From positions 1 to 64,000 of the forward strand of contig NZ_JAJTTE010000033.1 of NCBI RefSeq assembly GCF_021343995.1: a stretch of 64,000 nucleotides of DNA. Reading direction: 5' to 3'. The notes under the pieces are model-generated. The model was not told the origin of the DNA, ran no database searches, and worked only from the letters and a program-made list of their open reading frames with translations. This document shows positions 16,563-25,335 of this stretch, piece by piece (positions within the stretch are counted from its first letter, which is position 1; every line of letters begins with the position of its first letter). Source of the DNA: Pseudonocardia terrae. GTDB lineage: Bacteria > Actinomycetota > Actinomycetes > Mycobacteriales > Pseudonocardiaceae. Both the position numbers and the translations under genes were made by a program.

Positions 16563-17633
16563 TCACAGGCTGCAGCCGACGAGGACCGGCTCCGGGTGCA
16601 GCGCGATCCCGAACCGGCCGAGCACCCCCGCCCGCACCTCGCGGGCCAGCGCCAACAGGTCCCCGGTGCTGCCGCCCCCGCGGTGGGTCAGGGCGAGGAC
16701 GTGCCGCGTCGACAGGCCGACCCGGCCGCCGGGCCCGGCGTGGCCGGGGGCGAAGCCGGCGTGCTGGATCAGCCAGGCGGCGGGCAGCTTCGTGCGGCCC
16801 CCGCCCGCCGGCCAGCGCGGCATCGCCGGGTCCGGCACCGCGGCGTCGTCGACGATCGGGTTGGTGAAGAAGGAGCCGGCGCTCCAGGTGTCGTGGTCGG
16901 CGGCGTCGAGCACCATGCCCTTGCCGCGGCGCAGCTCCAGCACGGCCTCGCGGGCCACCTCCGCGGGCACGGTGGAGCCGGGGTCGACGCCCAGGGTGCG
17001 GGCGAGCTCGGCGTAGGCGATCGGCATGCTCGCCGCGCCGCCGGGCAGCGCGAACCGCACCCGCAGCACGACCGCGGCCTCGGTGTCCTTGAGGACGCTC
17101 GTGCGATAGCCGAGGCCCAGCTCGGCGGCCGGGACGTGGGTACGGACGGTCCGGGCGCGCCGGTCGTAGAGGTCGACGTCGACGAGCAGCGTGGAGACCT
17201 CCACGCCGTAGGCGCCGACGTTCTGCACCGGGGTGGCGCCGGTCAGCCCGGGGATGCCCGACAGGCACTCCAGCCCGCCCAGGCCCTCGGCGACCGTCGC
17301 GGCGACGACCGCGTCCCAGTTCTCCCCCGCCTCCGCCGTGAGCAGCACCGACCCGTCCGGCCGGCGTTCGAGCGCGATCCCGCCGCCGGTCAGCCGCACG
17401 ACGATGCCCGTGAACCCTGCGTCGGCCACGACGACGTTGGAGCCGCCGCCGAGCAGCAGCAACGGCTCGCCGGACTCGTCGGCCGCCCGGACGGCGTCGA
17501 CCGCGGTGCCGGCGTCGGGCGCCTCGATCAGGCGCGCGGCGGGACCACCGAGCCGCAGGGTCGTCAGCGGGGCCAGGGGCACGCCGACCTGGACCGGGCC
17601 GACCTGTTCGTCCTGTGCGGGGGAGGTCTGCAC
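16563..17633 (-). CDS. murB: UDP-N-acetylenolpyruvoylglucosamine reductase
   Basis: A 356-residue FAD enzyme that reduces enolpyruvyl-UDP-GlcNAc to UDP-MurNAc in peptidoglycan precursor synthesis. The FAD domain shows TTLRLGGPA near the start, LLLGGGSNVVVAD and GIPGLTGATPVQNVGAYG. The active serine is in SAGSFFTNPIV, and the terminal catalytic glutamate is in LHPEPVLVG. The GTG at 17633 is the only start matching the usual MurB N-terminus; the frame stays open far upstream on the opposite strand of DUF2505. A TACCGT box 8 nt before the GTG suggests leaderless transcription from the 36-bp gap shared with the divergent DUF2505 gene. Confidence 0.93.
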   Translation of the reverse strand: MQTSPAQDEQVGPVQVGVPLAPLTTLRLGGPAARLIEAPDAGTAVDAVRAADESGEPLLLLGGGSNVVVADAGFTGIVVRLTGGGIALERRPDGSVLLTAEAGENWDAVVAATVAEGLGGLECLSGIPGLTGATPVQNVGAYGVEVSTLLVDVDLYDRRARTVRTHVPAAELGLGYRTSVLKDTEAAVVLRVRFALPGGAASMPIAYAELARTLGVDPGSTVPAEVAREAVLELRRGKGMVLDAADHDTWSAGSFFTNPIVDDAAVPDPAMPRWPAGGGRTKLPAAWLIQHAGFAPGHAGPGGRVGLSTRHVLALTHRGGGSTGDLLALAREVRAGVLGRFGIALHPEPVLVGCSL

Positions 17634-17657
17634 AGGGCGCCACGGTAGCGGGCGGGG

Positions 17658-17663
17658 TAGCCT
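17658..17663 (+). promoter_or_regulatory. -10 box TAGCCT, leaderless DUF2505 promoter
   Basis: TAGCCT ends 6 nt before the GTG at 17670, in the short gap shared with murB. Confidence 0.5.
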
Positions 17664-17669
17664 CCGGCC

Positions 17670-18161
17670 GTGTCCCGCCCGACGGAGTTCCGCGCCACCA
17701 GCCCCCACCCCGTCGACCGCGTCTACGCCACCATGGTCGACCGCCAGATCCTCAGCGACCGCCTCGCCACGATGGGCGGCCGAGACGCCGCGATCCTCGA
17801 GTACACCGGCGACGAGAACGGCTGCAAGTACCGCATCCGGCACGGCATCGACGAGAAGGACCTGCCCGGGGTCGTGAAGTCCTTCGTCGGGTCGCGCGGC
17901 ATCACCATCGAGCGCGACGAGAGCTGGACCCGCTCCGGGTCCGGCTACGACGGCACCGTCGGCGTCGAGCTGCCCGGCATGCCCGCGGGCGCGGAGGGCA
18001 CCATGCGGCTCTCGCCGAAGGGTGAGGGCTCCGAGCTGGTCGTGAACGTCGACGTCACGGTCAAGGTCCCGATCATCGGCGGGAAGATCGAGGAGTCGGT
18101 CGCCCAGCAGATCCACCATCTGCTGGAGATGGAGACCGAGTACACGCTCTCCCGGGTCTGA
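17670..18161 (+). CDS. DUF2505 (SRPBCC-like) protein
   Basis: A 163-residue soluble protein with the DUF2505 pattern: FRATSPHPVDRVYATMVDRQ at the start, a long strand region (ITIERDESW, GYDGTVGVELPGMPAGAEG) and a C-terminal helix (GKIEESVAQQIHHLLEMETE). This fold resembles START/SRPBCC lipid-binding domains; the biological role is unknown. It is divergent from murB with a 36-bp gap, an arrangement I recall in other actinobacteria. GTG start with leaderless signal. Confidence 0.85.
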   Translation: MSRPTEFRATSPHPVDRVYATMVDRQILSDRLATMGGRDAAILEYTGDENGCKYRIRHGIDEKDLPGVVKSFVGSRGITIERDESWTRSGSGYDGTVGVELPGMPAGAEGTMRLSPKGEGSELVVNVDVTVKVPIIGGKIEESVAQQIHHLLEMETEYTLSRV

Positions 18162-18382
18162 CCCGGGCGGAACTCGATGCGCGGGGTCCTTCCCCGCGCT
18201 GGACGCTGCCCGCGTGACCAGCTCGCCTACTGGACCGCGCTCGGCGGCGTGACCGTCGAGGACAGCCCGACGACCGTCAGCCCGCGTGCGGGCACGGTCG
18301 GGGGTCGTCCCGCCTTGATCGTGCGTCGGAACCCGCTCGTGGCGCACCCCACGCCGCACGTGACGTTCGCGATGGCACGCTT

Positions 18383-19282
18383 GTGGTCGTGCAACCGGAA
18401 GCCGACCGCCGCTACGTCATCACCTTCAGCTGCCCCGACCGCACGGGCATCGTCGCGCGGATCGCCGGCTTCCTCGCCGAGACGGGCGCCTGGATCGTCG
18501 AGGCCGCGTACCACGCCGACGCGGAGGAGGGCTGGTTCTTCACCCGCCAGGCCGTGCGGGCGTCGTCCGTGCCCTTCGACGTCGACGAGCTCCGCGCCCG
18601 CTTCGCGGCGATCGCCGGGGAGTTCGGGCCCGAGGCCACGTGGCGGGTCACGGACAGCGGTGTGCCCAAGCACGCCGTCCTGCTCGTGACCCGTGAGCCG
18701 CACTGCCTGCACGACCTGCTCGGCCGCGTGGCCGCCCGCGAGCTACCGGTGACGCTCGACGCGGTCGTCGGCAACCACGAGGACCTCGCGCCGCTGGTGA
18801 AGGCGCACGGCGTCCCGTTCCACCACGTGCCCTTCCCGGGTCCGCGCGACCCGAGGCGCGAGCAGGGCAAGGTGGAGTCGTTCGAGAAGGTCCGCCAGAT
18901 CGTCGACGCCCACGAACCCGACGCCATCGTGCTCGCCCGGTTCATGCAGATCCTCCCCGCGCACCTGTGCGAGGAGTGGGCGGGCCGGGCGATCAACATC
19001 CACCACAGCTTCCTGCCGTCCTTCGCGGGCGCGCGCCCGTACCACCAGGCGCACGCCCGCGGCGTGAAGCTGATCGGCGCCACCTGCCACTACGCCACGG
19101 CCGACCTCGACGCCGGCCCGATCATCGAGCAGGACGTCATCCGGGTCGACCACGGCGACACCGTCGCCGACATGGTCCGGCGCGGCCGGGACGCCGAGCG
19201 CCTGGTCCTCGCGCGGGGCCTGCGCTGGCACCTCGAGGACCGGGTGCTGGTGCACGGCAACAAGACCGTCGTCTTCCGGTAG
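18383..19282 (+). CDS. purU: Formyltetrahydrofolate deformylase
   Basis: A 299-residue enzyme hydrolysing 10-formyl-THF to THF and formate, balancing one-carbon pools. An N-terminal ACT domain (YVITFSCPDRTGIVARIAGF) is followed by a formyltransferase domain. Its catalytic Asn-His-Asp set appears as INIHHSFLPSFAGARPYHQA and DLDAGPIIEQD. Length is normal for PurU (about 280-300). The start is one of two GTG codons (18383 or 18389). The 220 bp upstream hold no supported gene. It converges on the FAD oxidoreductase gene with 10 bp between stops. Confidence 0.92.
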   Translation: MVVQPEADRRYVITFSCPDRTGIVARIAGFLAETGAWIVEAAYHADAEEGWFFTRQAVRASSVPFDVDELRARFAAIAGEFGPEATWRVTDSGVPKHAVLLVTREPHCLHDLLGRVAARELPVTLDAVVGNHEDLAPLVKAHGVPFHHVPFPGPRDPRREQGKVESFEKVRQIVDAHEPDAIVLARFMQILPAHLCEEWAGRAINIHHSFLPSFAGARPYHQAHARGVKLIGATCHYATADLDAGPIIEQDVIRVDHGDTVADMVRRGRDAERLVLARGLRWHLEDRVLVHGNKTVVFR

Positions 19283-19292
19283 GGCCTTCCGG

Positions 19293-20690
19293 TCAGGCGG
19301 GCTTGATGTTGACGTTGCCGCGGAACAGGTTGGCCGGGTCGTAGCGGCCCTTGATCGCGGCGAGGCGGTCGTACTTCGCGGCGCCGTAGGTCGCACGGAC
19401 GCGGTCGTCGTCGTCGCTGTCGAAGTAGTTCACGTACGCCCCCGCCGTTCCGGCGAGAGGACGCAGGAGATCGGCGGTGTCGCGCACCCACTGCCGATCG
19501 GCCGCCAGCGTCTCCGCATCGGTGCCCGCCGCGACCATGTCGACGACGTACTGGACCTGCCGGCGGCCGCCGTAGGCCGTGGCGTCGTCGGCCACGCGGG
19601 CGTACTCGCCGATGAGCGGGAAGGCGAAGGAGAAGCTCATCGGCGATGTCTTCGCGCGTGCCCGGGAGAAGAGCACCTCGAGCGCGTCGTCGTCCAGCTC
19701 CTCGAGGTAGAGCGACTTCTCGTAATAGAACCCTCCCCACGGAGCCGAGTCGTCGATCGCCTGCTGGGCGCCGGTGTACGGCATCGGCGTCACGAGCTCG
19801 AACAACGGCGGTGCGGCCCGGTGCAGGGGTTCGAGGATCTGCGCGTGCTCCTCCGCGGAGCCGAAGCTGACGAGGATCAGCGCGCTGCCGAGCGCGAGAT
19901 GGTGCTCCTCCGGCACGAAGGGCGCGGGCGGTGCGTTCAGCCCGATCGCGAAGAGGCATCCGGCCTGGTCAGGGAGCTCGGCCACGACGTCCCGGCAGGC
20001 CCGCAGCGGTGCGACGCCGGCGTCGTGGTGCCAGAACAGCAGGGCGAACTGCACCTCCGGGCCCACCGGGTGCAACCGGAACTCGAACGAGGTGACCACC
20101 CCGAAGTTCCCGCCGCCGCCCCGCAGCGCCCAGAACAGGTCCGGATGCTCGTCGGCGGACGCAGCGACGATGCTGCCGTCGGCCAGCACGACCTCGGCGC
20201 TGACCAGGTTGTCGATCGTCAGCCCGTACAGCCCGGTCAGGTAGCCCATGCCGCCGCCGAGGGTCAGCCCGGCCACGCCCGTGTGGCTGACGGTCCCGGC
20301 GGGCACGGCCAGGCCGTGCTCCTGCGTCGCGGCGTCGAGCTCGGCGAGCGACACCCCGGGCTGGACGACCGCCCGGCGCCGACCGGGGTCCACGACGACC
20401 GACTTCATCGGCGACAGGTCGATCATCAGACCGTCGTCGCAGATCGCCCGGCCCGCGACGCCGTGTGCCCCGCCGCGGACCGTGAGCTCCAGACCCTCCT
20501 CGCGGGCCAGGTCGACGGCGGCCGCGACATCGGCGGCGGCGCGGCACTGGACGATCAGCGCGGGGCGACGGTCGATCTCCCCGTTCCAGAGCGATCGAGC
20601 GTCGTCGTACCCGGCCTCGCCGGGTAGCAGAGCCGCGCCCGCGATCCGGGCTCGCAGGGCCTCCACGTCGAACCTGGCCGTACTCGTCAT
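19293..20690 (-). CDS. FAD-binding oxidoreductase, BBE-like (paralogue 1)
   Basis: A 465-residue VAO/PCMH-type flavoprotein. The FAD domain shows TVRGGAHGVAG, whose histidine is the usual covalent flavin site, TVSHTGVAGLTLGGGMGYL and ALRGGGGNFGVVTSF. The C-terminal berberine-bridge motif YDPANLFRGNVNIKP is intact. The second cysteine used for bicovalent flavin attachment is absent, so one covalent bond is likely. The ATG follows GGAGGGTGAG. It is clearly homologous over its full length to the next upstream gene, so the two arose by tandem duplication. A CRP-type palindrome lies 31 nt before the start. The substrate (sugar, alcohol or alkaloid-like compound) is unknown. Confidence 0.87.
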   Translation of the reverse strand: MTSTARFDVEALRARIAGAALLPGEAGYDDARSLWNGEIDRRPALIVQCRAAADVAAAVDLAREEGLELTVRGGAHGVAGRAICDDGLMIDLSPMKSVVVDPGRRRAVVQPGVSLAELDAATQEHGLAVPAGTVSHTGVAGLTLGGGMGYLTGLYGLTIDNLVSAEVVLADGSIVAASADEHPDLFWALRGGGGNFGVVTSFEFRLHPVGPEVQFALLFWHHDAGVAPLRACRDVVAELPDQAGCLFAIGLNAPPAPFVPEEHHLALGSALILVSFGSAEEHAQILEPLHRAAPPLFELVTPMPYTGAQQAIDDSAPWGGFYYEKSLYLEELDDDALEVLFSRARAKTSPMSFSFAFPLIGEYARVADDATAYGGRRQVQYVVDMVAAGTDAETLAADRQWVRDTADLLRPLAGTAGAYVNYFDSDDDDRVRATYGAAKYDRLAAIKGRYDPANLFRGNVNIKPA

Positions 20691-20720
20691 CTCACCCTCC
20701 TCCTTGCCGGAGGTCGAGTG

Positions 20721-20736
20721 TGTGATGAAGCTCACT
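20721..20736. promoter_or_regulatory. CRP-type site TGTGATGAAGCTCACT
   Basis: TGTGA-N6-TCACT matches 9 of 10 consensus positions of actinobacterial CRP sites (TGTGANNNNNNTCACA). It is in the 5' region of FAD oxidoreductase paralogue 1. Confidence 0.55.
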
Positions 20737-20775
20737 CTCGGGGCTGTACGTACTTTGCGACCCCGAGGCGGGGAA

Positions 20776-20804
20776 CGGCGCCCCTCCCTACCGGAGGGGC
20801 GCCG
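20776..20804 (-). terminator. Hairpin terminator after FAD oxidoreductase 2
   Basis: A perfect 12-bp stem (CGGCGCCCCTCC with 20793-20804) and 5-nt loop, 10 bp past the stop of paralogue 2, separating the two paralogues' transcripts. Confidence 0.75.
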
Positions 20805-20813
20805 CTCGACATC

Positions 20814-22208
20814 TCAGGCCGGCTTGATGTTCGCGTTGACGTGGAAGACGTTGCCCGGGTCGTACTGTGCCTTGATCCGGGCGAGCCGCTCGAACTTCCG
20901 GGGGCCGTAGGCGGAGCGCAGCGCGTCCTCCGGCGCCTCCGCCATGAGGTTCACGTACGAGCCCGAGCCGACCGCGGCGGGGCGGAGCGCGTCCCACGTG
21001 TCGCGCACCCACCGGCGGTCCACGGCGAGGGTGGCCGAGTCGGGCGCGACCGCCTCGATCGCGACGACGTAGCGCAGGCCGCGGCTGCCCCCGAAGGCGG
21101 TGTCGTCCTCACCGACCTCGGCGTACGCACCACCGAACGGGAAGATCAGCACCTCGGACAGCGGCGACGTCATGCCCGGGAGGCGCTCGGCCAGGGCGTC
21201 GAGGACCTCGTCCGGCATCGCGTCCAGGTACAGGCCCTTCGTGTAGGCGTGGATGCCCCAGCACGCGGCCTCGTCGAGCATCTGCTGCAGCCCGACGTAC
21301 GGGATCGGGGTGACGGCCTCGAAGAGCGGGTCGAGCGCCTCCCGCAACGGGGCCAACGCCGCCGCGTGCTCGTCGGCGCTGCCGAAACCGACGACGATCA
21401 CCCCGACGCCCCGCCGGAAGTGGTGCTCCTCCGGCACGATCGGCATCGGCGGAGCGGAGATGCAGGCGACGGCCGGGCTGATCCCCTCCGGGATCGCGTC
21501 GAACCAGTCGCGCGCCGCACCCAGGGCGTGCGCGGCCCGCTCCTGCTCCACGAACAGCAGCGCCAGGTTGACCATCGGCCCGACCGGGTGCAGCCGGAAC
21601 TCGAACTCGGTCACCACGCCGAAGTTGCCGCCGCCCCCGCGGATCGCCCAGAACAGGTCCGGGTGCTCCGTCGCGCTCGCCCGCACGCACCGGCCGTCGG
21701 CCAGCACGATCTCGGCCGACTCGAGGTTGTCGATCGACAACCCGTGCAGGCGGGACAGCCAGCCGAAGCCGCCGCCGAGCGTGAGGCCGCCGACGCCGGT
21801 GTGGCTCACCGTGCCGGCGGGCGTGGCGAGGCCGTGCTCCTGCGTGGCCGCGTCGAGCTGCGCCAGCTTCGCGCCCCCGCCGCAGCGGGCCCGCCGCGCC
21901 ACCGGGTCGACGACCACGGAGTCGAGCGGGCTCAGGTCGATCATCAGCCCGCGCTCCGGCACCGCGGCACCCCAGTACCCGTGCCCGCCTCCGCGCACGG
22001 CCACCTCGAGCCCCTCCTCGCGGGCGTACCGGAGCGCCGCGGCGACGTCGTCGGGCCCGGTGCACCGCGCGATCACCGCGGGGCGCTTGTCGATCTCGCC
22101 GTTCCACACCGACCGGGCCTCGTCGTAGCCCTCGTCCCCGGGCAGCAGGACGGTCCCGCCCACCCGGGCCCGCAACGCCTCGACGTCGTACCGTGCTGTG
22201 CTCGTCAT
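20814..22208 (-). CDS. FAD-binding oxidoreductase, BBE-like (paralogue 2)
   Basis: A 464-residue paralogue of the downstream gene, sharing MTSTAR, DVEALRAR, WNGEID, EEGLE and TPAGTVSHTGVGGLTLGGG. The flavin histidine is in VRGGGHGYWG, the Rossmann-like glycine stretch in AIRGGGGNFGVVTEF and the BBE end in YDPGNVFHVNANIKP. Divergence is strongest in the substrate domain (about 250-380), suggesting different substrates. It has its own start signals, a downstream terminator and a perfect CRP-type palindrome 41 nt upstream, so both copies look separately transcribed but similarly controlled. Confidence 0.87.
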   Translation of the reverse strand: MTSTARYDVEALRARVGGTVLLPGDEGYDEARSVWNGEIDKRPAVIARCTGPDDVAAALRYAREEGLEVAVRGGGHGYWGAAVPERGLMIDLSPLDSVVVDPVARRARCGGGAKLAQLDAATQEHGLATPAGTVSHTGVGGLTLGGGFGWLSRLHGLSIDNLESAEIVLADGRCVRASATEHPDLFWAIRGGGGNFGVVTEFEFRLHPVGPMVNLALLFVEQERAAHALGAARDWFDAIPEGISPAVACISAPPMPIVPEEHHFRRGVGVIVVGFGSADEHAAALAPLREALDPLFEAVTPIPYVGLQQMLDEAACWGIHAYTKGLYLDAMPDEVLDALAERLPGMTSPLSEVLIFPFGGAYAEVGEDDTAFGGSRGLRYVVAIEAVAPDSATLAVDRRWVRDTWDALRPAAVGSGSYVNLMAEAPEDALRSAYGPRKFERLARIKAQYDPGNVFHVNANIKPA

Positions 22209-22248
22209 TCGCCCTCCTCGCTCTCGGACTCCGCACCGAGGAAGAGGA

Positions 22249-22264
22249 CGTGACAACGGTCACG
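22249..22264. promoter_or_regulatory. CRP-type site CGTGACAACGGTCACG
   Basis: Perfect palindrome CGTGA-N6-TCACG, matching the actinobacterial CRP consensus [TC]GTGANNNNNNTCAC[AG]. It is upstream of FAD oxidoreductase paralogue 2. Confidence 0.6.
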
Positions 22265-22283
22265 AATACCCCGAGAACGCCGA

Positions 22284-22313
22284 ACGGCGCCCCACCCGAA
22301 GGAGGGACGCCGT
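22284..22313 (-). terminator. Probable lon terminator hairpin
   Basis: A 13-bp stem with two mismatches (ACGGCGCCCCACC with 22301-22313) and 4-nt loop, 17 bp after the lon stop codon. Confidence 0.5.
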
Positions 22314-22329
22314 CCGGGGACTGCGTGGA

Positions 22330-24663
22330 TCAGGCGGCGGCGCGCTGCTCCACCGGCTCGAGCGCGATCTCGAGGACCTCGCTCACGTCGGCGACCGGGT
22401 GCACCCGGAGCTCACCGCGGACCGACTCGGGCAGGTCGTCGAGGTCGGGCTCGTTGCGCTTCGGGATGATCACGTCGGTCAGGCCCGCCCGGTGCGCGGC
22501 CAGCAGCTTCTGCTTGACCCCGCCGATCGGCAGCACCTTGCCCTGCAGCGTGACCTCGCCGGTCATGCCGACCGACGACTTCACCGGGCGCCCCGAGGCG
22601 AGCGACGCCAGCGCCGTCGTCATCGTGACGCCGGCCGACGGGCCGTCCTTCGGCACCGCCCCGGCGGGGACGTGCACGTGGAGCTTCTTCGACGCCAGGT
22701 CCCCCGCCAGCCCGCGCGAGCGCAGGTAGGACAGGGCGATCGACACCGACTCGGTCATGACCTCACCGAGCTGGCCGGTGATCGTCAGACCGGGGTCGCC
22801 GTCCATCTTGGTGGCCTCGATGAACAGGACGTCCCCGCCCGCGCCGGTCACCGCCAGGCCGGTCGCCACGCCCGGGACGGACGTGCGCTCCGCCGACTCC
22901 GGGGTGAACTTCGGCCGGCCCAGGTACTTGACCAGGGTGTCGGCGTCGACGTGGATCGGCGACGGCTCCCCGCTGTCGAGCCCGACGGCGACCTTGCGCA
23001 GGACCTTCGCCAGGCCCCGCTCCAGCTGCCGCACGCCCGCCTCGCGGGTGTACTCGGCGGCAATCATGCCCAGCGCGACCTCGGAGAACTCGACGTCCGT
23101 GGGCTCCAGGCCGGCCTTCTCGACCTGCCGCGGCAGCAGGTGGTCCCGCGCGATCGCGATCTTCTCCTGCTCCGTGTAGCCGTCGAGGGTGACGACCTCC
23201 ATCCGGTCCGCCAGCGGGCCCGGGATGGCCTCGCCGACGTTCGCGGTGGCGAGGAACAGCACGTTGGACAGGTCCAGGTCCACCTCGAGGTAGTGGTCGC
23301 GGAACGTGTGGTTCTGCGCCGGGTCGAGCACCTCGAGCAGGGCCGCGGACGGGTCGCCGCGGTAGTCGCTGCCGACCTTGTCGATCTCGTCGAGCAGCAC
23401 GACGGGGTTCATCGTGCCGGCCTCGCGGATCGCCCGGACGATGCGGCCGGGCAGGGCACCGACGTAGGTGCGCCGGTGACCACGGATCTCCGCCTCGTCG
23501 CGCACGCCACCGAGGGCGACGCGGACGAACTTGCGGCCCAGGGCGCGGGCCACGGACTCACCCAGCGACGTCTTGCCGACGCCGGGCGGGCCGACGAGCG
23601 CCAGCACGGCACCCGAGCCACGGCCACCGATGGTGTCCAGGCCCTTGCGGGTGCGGCGCGAGCGGACGGCGAGGAACTCGACCAGCCGCTCCTTGACGTC
23701 GTCGAGGCCGGCGTGGTCGGCGTCCAGGATCCGCCGGGCCTCGACCAGGTCGTCGGTGTCGACGGTGGTCTCGTTCCACGGCATGTCGAGGATCGTGTCG
23801 AGCCAGGTGCGGATCCAGCCCGACTCCGGGCTCTGGTCCGACGCCCGCTCCAGCTTGCCGACCTCGGTCAGCGCGGCCTTGCGGACGTGCTCGGGCAGGT
23901 CGGCGGCCTCGACGCGGGTGCGGTAGTCGTCCTCGCCCTCGTCGTCGCCCTCGCCGAGCTCCTTGCGGATCGCGGCGAGCTGCTGGCGCAGCAGGAACTC
24001 GCGCTGCCGCTTCTCCATGCCCTCGCGGACGTCGTTCGAGATCTTCTCGGAGACCTCCTGCTCGGCCAGGTGCTCCTTCGTCCAGTCGAGGAGCAACTCC
24101 AGGCGGCGTGTCACGTCGGTCTCGGCGAGCAGCCGGGACTTGCGCTCGAGGTCGAGCCACTGGTTCCAGCCGGCCGTGTCGGCCAGCTCGGCGGGGTCCG
24201 TGATCTGCTGGACGCCGTCGATGATCTGCCAGGCGCCCCGCTGCTGCAGCATCGAGACGACCAGCGCCTTGTACTCCTTGGCCAGCTCGTGGGTCCGGCC
24301 GGTGACGCTCGACTCCTCGACCGTCTCGGCCTCGACCCACAGGGCCGAGCCCGGCCCGGTCACACCCGAGCCGATGCGGGCCCGCGTCTCACCGCGGACC
24401 ACGGCGGCACGCTCCCCGTTCGGGAGCCTGCCGATCTGTTCCAGGACCGCGACCACACCGATCGCGGCGTACTTCCCGTCGAGGCGGGGGACGACGAGGA
24501 CCTGCCGCCGCGCAGCGTCGGCGGAGCGGCCGTCTGCACTGCCCTCCGCGGCGTCGACCGCGGCCTGAACCTCCGGAGCGTCGAGCCGGACGGGCACCAC
24601 CATGCCGGGCAGCACCACCGAGTCGGTCAGCGGAAGCACCGGCAGCTTCAGCGTCTGTGTCAT
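22330..24663 (-). CDS. lon: ATP-dependent protease La
   Basis: A 777-residue Lon protease with the usual order: N-terminal substrate domain, AAA+ ATPase and serine-lysine peptidase. Walker A (GPPGVGKTSLG, near 360) and Walker B (VVLLDEIDKV) are intact. The catalytic serine lies in KDGPSAGVTMTTAL (near 675) and the lysine in GGVKQKLLAAHRAG (near 717). It degrades damaged and regulatory proteins in the cytoplasm. I chose ATG 24663; an in-frame GTG three codons upstream is also possible. The upstream region has TTGAAC and TGTAAG elements that could be a promoter, and only a poor match to the HspR box known from Streptomyces lon. Confidence 0.96.
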   Translation of the reverse strand: MTQTLKLPVLPLTDSVVLPGMVVPVRLDAPEVQAAVDAAEGSADGRSADAARRQVLVVPRLDGKYAAIGVVAVLEQIGRLPNGERAAVVRGETRARIGSGVTGPGSALWVEAETVEESSVTGRTHELAKEYKALVVSMLQQRGAWQIIDGVQQITDPAELADTAGWNQWLDLERKSRLLAETDVTRRLELLLDWTKEHLAEQEVSEKISNDVREGMEKRQREFLLRQQLAAIRKELGEGDDEGEDDYRTRVEAADLPEHVRKAALTEVGKLERASDQSPESGWIRTWLDTILDMPWNETTVDTDDLVEARRILDADHAGLDDVKERLVEFLAVRSRRTRKGLDTIGGRGSGAVLALVGPPGVGKTSLGESVARALGRKFVRVALGGVRDEAEIRGHRRTYVGALPGRIVRAIREAGTMNPVVLLDEIDKVGSDYRGDPSAALLEVLDPAQNHTFRDHYLEVDLDLSNVLFLATANVGEAIPGPLADRMEVVTLDGYTEQEKIAIARDHLLPRQVEKAGLEPTDVEFSEVALGMIAAEYTREAGVRQLERGLAKVLRKVAVGLDSGEPSPIHVDADTLVKYLGRPKFTPESAERTSVPGVATGLAVTGAGGDVLFIEATKMDGDPGLTITGQLGEVMTESVSIALSYLRSRGLAGDLASKKLHVHVPAGAVPKDGPSAGVTMTTALASLASGRPVKSSVGMTGEVTLQGKVLPIGGVKQKLLAAHRAGLTDVIIPKRNEPDLDDLPESVRGELRVHPVADVSEVLEIALEPVEQRAAA

Positions 24664-24792
24664 GCCCGGCACAACGCTTACACCGCAAACCTCATTCCAG
24701 CGTTCAAGTAATTCTTCCCGGAGCGAACACAGGAACCTTGAGCCGAGGACACTCAGCTTCGACGTGGCCGGCCGGCACGATCCCGGTGCGGG

Positions 24793-25335
24793 TCAGACCG
24801 GGCGGGCCAGGTCCGCCACGACCTCGGCGCCGGGCAGCGCGGCGAGCACGGCACCCGGGACCGCCAGCTTGGAGCCCCGGATCCCGCTGCCGACGACCAC
24901 GGCCTCGGCCGCCGCGACCTCCGGCGCGATCAGGAGCGGCCAGCCCTCGGGCAGGCCGAGCGGGGTGATGCCGCCGTACTCCATGCCGGTGAGCTCCACG
25001 GCCTCGGCCATCGGGGCGAAGGAGGCCTTGCGGACGTCGAGCCGGCGCTTGACCACACCGTTGACGTCCGCCCGGGCGGTCGCGAGGACCAGGCACGCCG
25101 CGTACCGGACCTCGCCGGAGCGCTTGCCCGAGACCACCACGCAGTTGGCGGAGAACTCGGGCGGGGAGGAGTAGGCCTCGCAGAAGGCCGCGGTGTCGGC
25201 CAGCTCCGGGTCGATCTCCGCGACCAGCACGCCGCTCGCGTCGGGCAGCTGCGACAGCGCCTTGACGACGGGCTCGGCGAGCAGTTCGGGGTGGTCGGCG
25301 GCGGGGAGCGGGGTCAGGGTGCCGAGCACGCTCAC
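24793..25335 (-). CDS. YbaK/EbsC-type aminoacyl-tRNA deacylase-like protein
   Basis: A 180-residue YbaK/EbsC-domain protein, related to enzymes that hydrolyse mischarged aminoacyl-tRNA. Typical segments are EFSANCVVVSGKRSGEVRYAACLVLATARADVNGVVKRRLD and the glycine-rich LTGMEYGGITPLGLPEGWP. The GTG start at 25335 overlaps the DUF2516 stop (GTGA), so translation is coupled. The family lysine that acts in YbaK may be the K of VKRRLDVRKASF. The editing substrate is unknown. Confidence 0.82.
   Translation of the reverse strand: MSVLGTLTPLPAADHPELLAEPVVKALSQLPDASGVLVAEIDPELADTAAFCEAYSSPPEFSANCVVVSGKRSGEVRYAACLVLATARADVNGVVKRRLDVRKASFAPMAEAVELTGMEYGGITPLGLPEGWPLLIAPEVAAAEAVVVGSGIRGSKLAVPGAVLAALPGAEVVADLARPV

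Noticed and set aside
22198..24711. 837-codon plus-strand frame opposite lon
   Set aside because: Shadow of lon in a GC-rich genome; no recognisable protein, while lon has all catalytic motifs.
24664..24720. HspR (HAIR) operator upstream of lon
   Set aside because: ACTTGA and TGAGGT half-like sequences occur, but spacing and bases fit the CTTGAGT-N7-ACTCAAG consensus poorly.
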